Below the pieces are notes generated by a model that searched no databases, was not told where the DNA came from, and saw nothing but the letters and a program-made list of their open reading frames with translations. From a virus, in IMG/VR virus record IMGVR_UViG_3300023180_000052, positions 1 to 63,905 of that record: a DNA stretch of 63,905 bases, one strand, 5' to 3'. This document shows, in pieces, positions 58,701-63,905 of the stretch. The position numbers and the translations under genes are program-made. The first letter of the stretch is position 1. Each line of letters starts with the position of its first letter.

Positions 58701-60556
58701 ACACGACTGTACTTACAGCGATTAACACTCAGCTTACAGGGATTGCTACAGCAACGATTGAGGGAGCGAACCTCAGAATCACTCCGAACAGCTTCGATGA
58801 TGACAGCTTCATTTCTGTTCTTGATGGTTCAGCAAATGATCTGTTTGCTCTTACACAAGGTGCGTCCGTTACTTCAAGACCTGTTAGTGCAGACGCTCTA
58901 AGTTCTGCTTTCATGCAAGCAGGTGCTTGGGCTTCTGTTAAGTCGTTCTTAACTGACCCAGCTGCGGTAGCAGGCTCTTATAGAGCTGATGCTATTTCCT
59001 ACGTTACTGTTGATGGTGCGAATAGACGCTATGTCAACTTCGAGACTCTCTCAACAGGCACTCAGACTTCAATCGCCTTTACAGGTGGTGACGCTATTAC
59101 AACTGTCTCAACTAATCTTGGTATCAAGGTGAATGACGGGGCTGTTGGTGAGGCTTCTTATCAAGGCTTCTATGTCACCTCTACTCATGCTAGTGGTTCA
59201 GGTACTGCAAACACCTCGACTCTGAATGATGGTACAGGTGCAGACGGTGTTGTCGGTCAGACTTATGTGGATAGCGTAACGGGCTTGACCTTTACTATTC
59301 TCCCTAGAGAGGGTAGTCAGCCTTACCCAACTGGTGCGAACTCTACCCTTACTTTCAAGGTGGGTCGGGTTCTCACAGCGAATGCTAACATTCCTGTCAA
59401 TGCGATTGCAGGCGTTAGTCTGATCGTAGCGAACACAGTAGGTACTGAGGTTGGTGATACAGCACTTGTTGAGACTTTCCGAGCATCTGAAGTAGAGAGA
59501 GAGCCTTCAATCGGAACACCTTATTTCTTAAATGTGACTCGTAAAAAGGCTTCTTTCGCAACGGGCGTATTTAATCGTATTGCTGACGTAGTTGCGGCGT
59601 ATGGACCTATTTCTGTGGACAATCCACTTTCGTTAGGTGCTTATATCGCTTTCCTCAATGGTGCGAGTGTTATTGCTCTCAAGCAAATCTCTCTTGATGA
59701 GGGTCAATCTGAGCCAACTGAAGCTCAGATGGTTGACGCTCTTGTAGAGGTTGAGGGTGAGATCAGTTCGGGTCTTTCACCAAGCGTGATTGTACCTCTC
59801 TTGCCTGCAAGCTCAACGCTTCTTGCAGACATTTCTTTGCATTGCGATGTTCAGTCAAGTCTGAGGTATCGTTCAGAGCGTACTGCGATCTTGGGCTGTC
59901 CTGCTGGGACTTCACCTGAGCAAGCGGCAACTCTTGCAAGAAATGTAGGAAATAGCCGTGTTCGTCTTGTCTACCCTGACATCGTTAGTTTATCAGTAAC
60001 TAACACGAATGGTGTGACTAACAATCTTATTGTTGATGGTCGTTATCTTGCTGTGGCTCTTGCCTGTGCGACAACTTCTTCAACAGTTGATGTGGCTACT
60101 CCTTGGACTAATAGAAACCTTTTAGGCTTCAATGGTCTTTTGAGAACCCTAGACGCAGTAGACGCAAATAAGACTGCTTCAGCAGGTGTGACTATCCTAC
60201 AGCAACAGGGTGCTTTGATTAACATCAGACAGGGCTTGACTACTGACGTTAGCTCAATCCTTGCGAAGACTCCTACTGTGATTCAGATTGCAGACGAGGT
60301 ACACCTCAGAGCGAGAAACCTACTTGCAGGTTATATCGGTCAGAAATACCTCCCAAGCGTTGTAGGTCAAGTAGAGGGTCGTGTGAACATGATGTTCAAG
60401 GACTTAGTGAAGGAGCAGATCATTGATTCTTACACAGGTCTTTCGGTCATTCCTGACCCCGAAGACCCAACGAGCTTGCTTGTTGATGTGTACTACAAGC
60501 CGATCTTCCCACTTCTCTACATTCAGTTCACATTTAATGTGAGAAGCTCGATCTAA
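55763..60556 (+). CDS. Giant tail sheath protein
   Basis: A 1597-residue protein. The N-terminus GGYAPPGVYTETVFE is the classical sheath start. The C-terminal third (SLGAYIAFLNGASVIALKQIS, GVTILQQQGALINIRQGLTTDV, and the ending VDVYYKPIFPLLYIQFTFNVRSSI) is the conserved contractile core. The middle has large insertions: three beta repeats at about 112-158, 301-352 and 467-525 share a V.L..GP..G..V.I.YYFN pattern, and later segments repeat ITLTPG...T...IA..IN. At over twice the length of T4 gp18 (659 residues), the extra domains probably decorate the tail surface. It shares CTAA with the convergent thymidine kinase gene. Confidence 0.88.
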   Translation: MAIRGGYAPPGVYTETVFESPTPQNNFSGRIPLLIGSGTESFAQNGLTVVRGSSATIDQQIVEEDATGRSVLFQNPDGSYSLGDFDGTSNVVRVRQWPIVNGDGTGTTATTASVVTASINGQATVVLSINAKEGLVTLASSPDEGDDVRISYFFNRTDNFVDSEDVSTQVTSEESDLYATFADMAITPTTRTLVATIDGVVHVIDLPIKSVNTTRTEHLGFIVSKINALEIGTLGASTYVDHRGNTNLLLSASGSILIGAGTANPHIGVFEGMTGTARNTVFYTAHNPIVDGTNGGIVTSEVSDVVVKVDGVEVTPISLDPTTGAVTLAVAPPVGAEVTISYYFNSFKDNFDFIPSRDVLSVSRVSLVPEGGGDAARYYEGVSWVLKDDKIYWGTFVDASVGNIQEGLVSFGPNQITTALRDERLFLAECANVTDTSVVPPRTLPNVFKLPHQPTDGTGTATATSNPALVQVRVGTSISDALERSTVAVTRVNPADSTITLSQPVPFGSKVFATFYYNNIQDEFDIAGGGYEVQVASVGGSNVGTYTLSRSGLPLFGATYEGKGSDLSLTAINFPSGSEAQSGVSLSAGTPVEETVTVKFASFEPTPAIFTAPKAAPYSFLETTSDTISVNLDNAGALNVELVNPTGLGNKGLMTYMVSEPLPYTASSDNANLGTVDGDLFLKIDGVEMSIDLSGGNAIANATAALIAAEINTQAKAIGASYTAMTPIGPYTVIAGENDLLTFHYEDNTQNLVPITLTLTPGEYLTADAIATEINAQITIDATFDPATQFGASAVDGRLVFTLKSLLAGDFGYVEFIAQGDPTDDFARVAGIDVGADGGSQTKFGILPIAYSVANDLSAVVGNDASKDRLILRNRTLIGESYFPTTTLGIEVIGGSVLTQLGLEVEEVISPRQAVVEAPSLLLRAGWNAQDAVSGSPSVTFYDGTDTNFPANNVLTLNINGDSYSVTFVGSAQGTSTVLYTTVLTAINTQLTGIATATIEGANLRITPNSFDDDSFISVLDGSANDLFALTQGASVTSRPVSADALSSAFMQAGAWASVKSFLTDPAAVAGSYRADAISYVTVDGANRRYVNFETLSTGTQTSIAFTGGDAITTVSTNLGIKVNDGAVGEASYQGFYVTSTHASGSGTANTSTLNDGTGADGVVGQTYVDSVTGLTFTILPREGSQPYPTGANSTLTFKVGRVLTANANIPVNAIAGVSLIVANTVGTEVGDTALVETFRASEVEREPSIGTPYFLNVTRKKASFATGVFNRIADVVAAYGPISVDNPLSLGAYIAFLNGASVIALKQISLDEGQSEPTEAQMVDALVEVEGEISSGLSPSVIVPLLPASSTLLADISLHCDVQSSLRYRSERTAILGCPAGTSPEQAATLARNVGNSRVRLVYPDIVSLSVTNTNGVTNNLIVDGRYLAVALACATTSSTVDVATPWTNRNLLGFNGLLRTLDAVDANKTASAGVTILQQQGALINIRQGLTTDVSSILAKTPTVIQIADEVHLRARNLLAGYIGQKYLPSVVGQVEGRVNMMFKDLVKEQIIDSYTGLSVIPDPEDPTSLLVDVYYKPIFPLLYIQFTFNVRSSI

Positions 60557-61128
60557 TCCTTACGAACCCAATGGGTTCTGAGATCGAATTCTGAGCGAGT
60601 GACGGGGGCGTAGTGGAAGCCTGCTTCTATTGCGTCCCCGTCTTCATTTCTGCTCCCGTCAGCGTTGACTTTTTGGTTGTGGGTAGCCTTATTTCCACAT
60701 AGAGAAAACGTAGCTATTTCTTCTATGTTATCAGCCCATGCCATCATGTATGTACTGCCCTCAAAGGGATTGCCTTGAAAGTCAGTTCGGAGTCCGTAAG
60801 CATATACAGGGATTTTGAGTTGGTCAGCGATTTCTGTGAAATGTAAGACTTGCTCTTTAGAGAGAAATTGAGCTTCGTCTACGAAGATGACTTGGGGCTT
60901 GCTACTCATGTCAGAAATGATCGCATAAGCGTTGTCAGTCTTGGATAGTGAAATAGCTTTTTGAGTGAAGCCGACACGAGAAGCGACTTGATTGTCTCCA
61001 TCTCTTGATGAGGCGACTTCAGGGACAAAAATCTGAAATGGGATTTTGTATTCAGAGCAGGAGTAGGCTCTCATCAAGAGGTTGGCTGACTTACCTGCAT
61101 TGACTGTAGAATAGGTAAACTTTAACAT
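60553..61128 (-). CDS. tdk: Thymidine kinase
   Basis: A 191-residue TK1-type kinase that salvages thymidine to dTMP. P-loop TVNAGKSANLL (about 8-18), a QVIFVDEAQFLSKEQV Walker B and the catalytic Glu in DEAQF are intact. GLRTDFQGNPFEGS and the C-terminal Tyr loop GFHYAPVTRSEF are present. The zinc ribbon is reduced: LCGNKATHNQK has one Cys where two pairs are usual. SD AGGA lies 7 bases before the ATG. The start overlaps the end of the sigma gene by 7 bases. Confidence 0.9.
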   Translation of the reverse strand: MLKFTYSTVNAGKSANLLMRAYSCSEYKIPFQIFVPEVASSRDGDNQVASRVGFTQKAISLSKTDNAYAIISDMSSKPQVIFVDEAQFLSKEQVLHFTEIADQLKIPVYAYGLRTDFQGNPFEGSTYMMAWADNIEEIATFSLCGNKATHNQKVNADGSRNEDGDAIEAGFHYAPVTRSEFDLRTHWVRKD

Positions 61129-61772
61129 GGATAGTCCTGAGCGTAAGGTTTAAGAGTTTTGCGAATATCCTCTATGTACTTATTTACCTTACGAGTGTCC
61201 ATGCTTCGTCTGCGAGAAATGTGGCTGACTTTATACCCCTCCATGAGATCATCGAAAATGTCAACGAGGTGTTCTTTTAAGCTCTCTCTTGCTTGTTTTA
61301 GGAACAGCACATTTTCAGCATCTGGAGAAGTGCTACATTCAGCTATGATGTAGTCTTCATCTTCAACGCTTGACTCTTTCCCGTAGACCTCTCTCTCCTT
61401 TTTCTTAGACATCTTGTTTATGTAGTTAATCGTCACGCATTTTGACACCATGACAATGTAAGTGCTGAACGCTGACTTGGTTTCATCAAAAGGACACTTC
61501 CCTCTATTTCTGATGAGTATTCCTTTGTAGACTTCTTGGAGTACGTCTTGAGGGTCGCAGTTTTTTTCGAGGCACATATGAGCACAATGCTTCATAAAGA
61601 GCTTCTTCACTTCTTCGTGCTTGAGATTTAGGTTTATTCCTTTTGGTTTTAAGTTGTTTACCTTTAATTTCGTGGTCTTTTTAAAGTTAAATTTAAGTTC
61701 GCAAAGTTCAATCACACCAACTTGCCACTTTTTCAGCACTTTGTTGGGTAAATTCTGATATGAGTACGTCAA
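61122..61772 (-). CDS. Phage sigma-70-like factor
   Basis: A 216-residue protein. TTG at 61772 follows a full SD AAAGGAGGG; a longer frame to 61823 lacks an SD and would collide with the divergent gene. CDPQDVLQEVYKGILIRNRG, FDETKSAFSTYIVMVSKCVTINYINKM match region 2 (-10 recognition and core binding). The C-terminal GYKVSHISRRRSMDTRKVNKYIEDIRKTL fits a region 4 helix-turn-helix. It would redirect host RNA polymerase to phage promoters, probably the TATAATG-type elements seen in this window (inference). Confidence 0.75.
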   Translation of the reverse strand: MTYSYQNLPNKVLKKWQVGVIELCELKFNFKKTTKLKVNNLKPKGINLNLKHEEVKKLFMKHCAHMCLEKNCDPQDVLQEVYKGILIRNRGKCPFDETKSAFSTYIVMVSKCVTINYINKMSKKKEREVYGKESSVEDEDYIIAECSTSPDAENVLFLKQARESLKEHLVDIFDDLMEGYKVSHISRRRSMDTRKVNKYIEDIRKTLKPYAQDYPC

Positions 61773-61822
61773 GACATACCCTCCTTTAGATAATTGAAGA
61801 GTTATTTCATTTATTGCTGACA
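61773..61822. promoter_or_regulatory. Divergent region between the sigma gene and the 61823 gene
   Basis: A 50-base gap between two divergent starts. It carries the sigma SD on the minus strand (61779-61787). AT-rich, no clear -10/-35 seen. May hold both promoters. Confidence 0.3.
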
Positions 61823-62806
61823 ATGAAAGGAAGTCAAGTGGAAGTTTCCAAACTAATAAAGACTCTTGGAGAGTTAGAGAAGAAAGGGGTCTTTAACCCC
61901 ACAAAAATGATCTCAACTCATGGGCTAGAGAAAGTAAGCGAGGCTATAGAATCTTATCTTGTAGGAGTGTCTTATGGGATACCCGAAGACGTTTGTTTGA
62001 GTGTTCTTGAAAAGCTTTCCTCACCCCAAACGAATAACTATTTCTTAGGTGACGAGGAGGTACATAACCTCCTGTTAAAGTACTCAAGAGTGGCTCATGG
62101 TCGAGAGGGTTATCTCTACATGAACGTGAGAGATATTTGCAAGCTCGCTTGCGTAGAAGCCAATCAAACAAATACCTCAGAAATAGCTAAAAACCTAGAG
62201 AGGCAAGGGTATGTTAGCACTTCTGTAGCCGACCCCACGAAATTCACAAGAACAAGGGTGAAGCAGTTTCATTTCGACTTGTCCTGCTTACCTGACCTGT
62301 CTTCTTTATGGTCTTACTTAGGGGAGCTAAAGGACTCTGCGACCTTACCTATCAAGGTTTCAGACTTTCTCGATGGTACTGAGGACAACTATAACTTAAG
62401 GTTTAAAAAAGAGGACTTTGCTCTTGTTGTTCCAAAAGAGTGCCTACTGCATTTCCGAACTTACTTGTGTGACTTTGTAGAGGCTATTTATGAGGAGGAC
62501 TCGTCTTCTTCTTATATGTATTTAGAGAATACAGGGTTTAATCGCTTCCTACTTTCACAAGTGCTTTGTAAGGCATTTCCTAGAGTGAGTCTAAGAGACT
62601 TGGTGGCTCGCTCCTCTAAGAACATACCTCCAAAAGAAGTGACACCTATAGTGGACTATATAAGAGAGAGACTCCGAGCGACTCAGGTAAATCAAGGCAT
62701 CTTTAATGCTAAGTGGAACTTGATTGACTCAAATATTTCGGGGTATGTCTACTTACTTTCTTATATGTACCTAGAGTATTACCTAGAAGAAAATCCGATT
62801 ACATAG
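61823..62806 (+). CDS. Hypothetical protein divergent from sigma
   Basis: A 327-residue soluble protein, mostly helical (VSKLIKTLGELEKKGVF; EIAKNLERQGYVST; RVKQFHFDLSCLPDLSSLWSYL). Start is uncertain: ATG 61823 has no SD, while GTG at 61838 follows AAAGGAAG closely. It may contain a winged-helix region (MNVRDICKLACVEANQTNTSEIAKNL). Possibly a regulator, by placement against the sigma gene. No firm family. Confidence 0.6.
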   Translation: MKGSQVEVSKLIKTLGELEKKGVFNPTKMISTHGLEKVSEAIESYLVGVSYGIPEDVCLSVLEKLSSPQTNNYFLGDEEVHNLLLKYSRVAHGREGYLYMNVRDICKLACVEANQTNTSEIAKNLERQGYVSTSVADPTKFTRTRVKQFHFDLSCLPDLSSLWSYLGELKDSATLPIKVSDFLDGTEDNYNLRFKKEDFALVVPKECLLHFRTYLCDFVEAIYEEDSSSSYMYLENTGFNRFLLSQVLCKAFPRVSLRDLVARSSKNIPPKEVTPIVDYIRERLRATQVNQGIFNAKWNLIDSNISGYVYLLSYMYLEYYLEENPIT

Positions 62807-62818
62807 AGAGGAGAGGAA

Positions 62819-63580
62819 ATGTTAAGTTTAATAATCTCGCTTGCTTTAACTACACCACAACAATGCTTTTTAGAAAAACTTGAGTGGGCGAGTCACATTG
62901 AGATCACTAAGCCTTTTAACTTGAACACCACCTACAGAGGTACAAGTAGGAGATTTGTTAAGAGGCTGTATGAAGAGGTGATTAAGAAAGAGGGCGAGGC
63001 TGACCCTCGTTATTTCGCATTGGCTTGGATGGAGAGCAGGTTGCGACCTCGCCCCCCTATTGGAGATCGGGGTAAAGCGTGTGGGATATATCAAATTCAT
63101 GCTCGCCACACTTACCCTATGTTTCGTAGGAAAGGGGGGTATGTTGGTTGGGACGAGAAAGACCCTAAGAGCAAGCGAATCATTAGAGGAGAGTGTGGTA
63201 AGTTAAGAACGACACCTTATGCTGTCGATACTTTATCTCGCTTATTAAACATACTAGATGATAAAGGTCTACCTCCTTGTCATCACAATAGTGGCGTATA
63301 CGGGAAATGTAATCCTTGGTATGCCGAAAGAGTTGACTTTTGGGTCGGCTACTTCACAATCGCAAAAATCTTATGCTCTGAAAAGGTGATAACTACTATG
63401 GCTATGATGAAAACAGGAAACCCCGTAGCGTCTGCTCCTACAGACAAGGTACAAGGCTATTTAGACTTTATGGCAGGGAAAGACCCTCAAAAGAAAGAAG
63501 ATGATGTCTATATGTCAGGGTACTCCCTCGCAGAAAAAGTTAAGAGTGGTGAGGAGACAGCTCCTGTATGGGCAATATAG
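62819..63580 (+). CDS. Secreted lytic transglycosylase (SLT-like)
   Basis: A 253-residue enzyme. A weak hydrophobic N-terminus (LSLIISLALT) is likely a signal peptide. The SLT core: FALAWMESRLRP with the catalytic Glu in MES, followed by GDRGKACGIYQIHARHTYP. These match Slt/goose-lysozyme-like lytic transglycosylases that cleave peptidoglycan. GAGGAG lies 6 bases before the ATG. The tail is acidic and Lys-rich. It may act in lysis or in wall penetration at entry. It overlaps the primase start by 13 bases. Confidence 0.75.
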   Translation: MLSLIISLALTTPQQCFLEKLEWASHIEITKPFNLNTTYRGTSRRFVKRLYEEVIKKEGEADPRYFALAWMESRLRPRPPIGDRGKACGIYQIHARHTYPMFRRKGGYVGWDEKDPKSKRIIRGECGKLRTTPYAVDTLSRLLNILDDKGLPPCHHNSGVYGKCNPWYAERVDFWVGYFTIAKILCSEKVITTMAMMKTGNPVASAPTDKVQGYLDFMAGKDPQKKEDDVYMSGYSLAEKVKSGEETAPVWAI

Positions 63581-63905
63581 GTTCATGGTTGACGGAGGGA
63601 TTTGGCGATCTCTCAAAAGACCATCAGACTTACCTCTTAAAAAGAGGTGTCGATGAAAAAACGTCTGTGTCATTTCATACATGGACAACACCTAAAAGTC
63701 CCTGCCCCTGCCCTCGCTTCAAAGCTAACTTTGGAGACAATGGCTTTAAGCTAAGGGGTCAACTTGTGACACCTATATACTCACCAAGAGGTGCGATTTT
63801 AGGTATGGAAGCTCGGTCTTTTTCTGAGGACGGGTCAAAGCGAGTGCTTCAATATCGCACTAATAATGCTCAATGGAATCCCTATTTCTTGGGGGCTGAG
63901 AAAGC
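63568..63905 (+). CDS. DnaG-like DNA primase, 3' end beyond window
   Basis: The first 112 residues of a frame continuing past the window. KLRGQLVTPIYSPRGAILGMEARSF and LQYRTNNAQWNPYFLGAEK match the N-terminal part of the DnaG/gp61-type catalytic core (G.I.G...R.......K.Y.....WNP.FLG). A PCPCPRF segment precedes it, perhaps remnant of a zinc region. It would make RNA primers for lagging-strand synthesis. It overlaps the transglycosylase gene by 13 bases. Only the beginning can be judged. Confidence 0.7.
   Translation, partial: MGNIGSWLTEGFGDLSKDHQTYLLKRGVDEKTSVSFHTWTTPKSPCPCPRFKANFGDNGFKLRGQLVTPIYSPRGAILGMEARSFSEDGSKRVLQYRTNNAQWNPYFLGAEK

Noticed and set aside
61773-61823. Longer N-terminus of the sigma factor starting at TTG 61823
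   Set aside because: No SD there, while TTG 61772 has a full AAAGGAGGG at proper spacing and avoids overlap with the divergent gene.
1-63905. CRISPR array or insertion sequence
   Set aside because: Repeats seen are coding tandem repeats, one leader duplication and hairpins. No regularly spaced repeats and no transposase or terminal inverted repeats were found.

Overview
This window is part of the genome of a large tailed bacteriophage, almost certainly a jumbo-type myovirus with a contractile tail. It holds a head-assembly set in canonical order (candidate small terminase, large terminase, portal, prohead protease, scaffold, decoration protein, major capsid protein) and, further on, a very large tail sheath protein. 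Both ends cut through genes or leaders, so the genome extends beyond the window. Genes are packed tightly, often with 4-base ATGA overlaps. Ribosome binding sites are strong (AAGGAG) and a few starts are GTG or TTG. Base composition and style look uniform. A lipobox lipoprotein, a possible outer-membrane barrel and a secreted transglycosylase point to a Gram-negative host. The style of the cyclase and lipoprotein vaguely recalls Myxococcota/Bdellovibrionota, but that is only a hint.

Layout. 1-10.2 kb holds a ParB-like protein, ribonucleotide reductase small subunit, a RecD-like helicase, a putative ssDNA-binding protein, and an operon with a lipoprotein, a class III nucleotide cyclase and a two-helix membrane protein. 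10.2-18.2 kb holds ThyX, small unknown genes, two copies of a leader-plus-N-terminal-tag cassette, a YkuK-type RNase H-like protein, PhoH and dCMP deaminase. 18.2-38 kb is the head and packaging module, with an intein in the Walker A motif of the terminase and a giant 1341-residue protein. 38-44.7 kb holds a membrane protein, a LAGLIDADG homing endonuclease, a candidate exported barrel, a GGCT-like protein and a DUF3310 protein. 44.7-52.8 kb encodes large multidomain proteins: a metalloprotease/basic/Dps fusion, an acidic-repeat protein, tandem paralogues and a GNAT fusion. 52.8-63.9 kb holds a type II glutamine synthetase, neck/tail genes, the sheath, thymidine kinase, a sigma factor, a lytic transglycosylase and the start of a DnaG-like primase.

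How the genes work together. NrdB, dCMP deaminase, ThyX and thymidine kinase form a near-complete thymidylate supply line. The primase, RecD-like helicase and SSB-like protein serve replication. The phage sigma factor probably reads a phage promoter class, for which a recurrent TTTTAG...TATAATG element is a candidate. The transglycosylase and one of the small membrane proteins may provide lysis.

The most unusual layer is a set of short peptide modules shared by otherwise unrelated proteins: an N-terminal ASEVLRDL...RVA.LE tag, an (I/L)R(L/V)AY.NP.LR..LLP module and an RVAS.Y(L/M) module. They could be address labels, for example for packaging into the head. A second layer is a recurrent RNA design in which the Shine-Dalgarno sequence sits in a hairpin or pseudoknot, seen at five starts. 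Identifications are from reading the sequence; no database search was possible.
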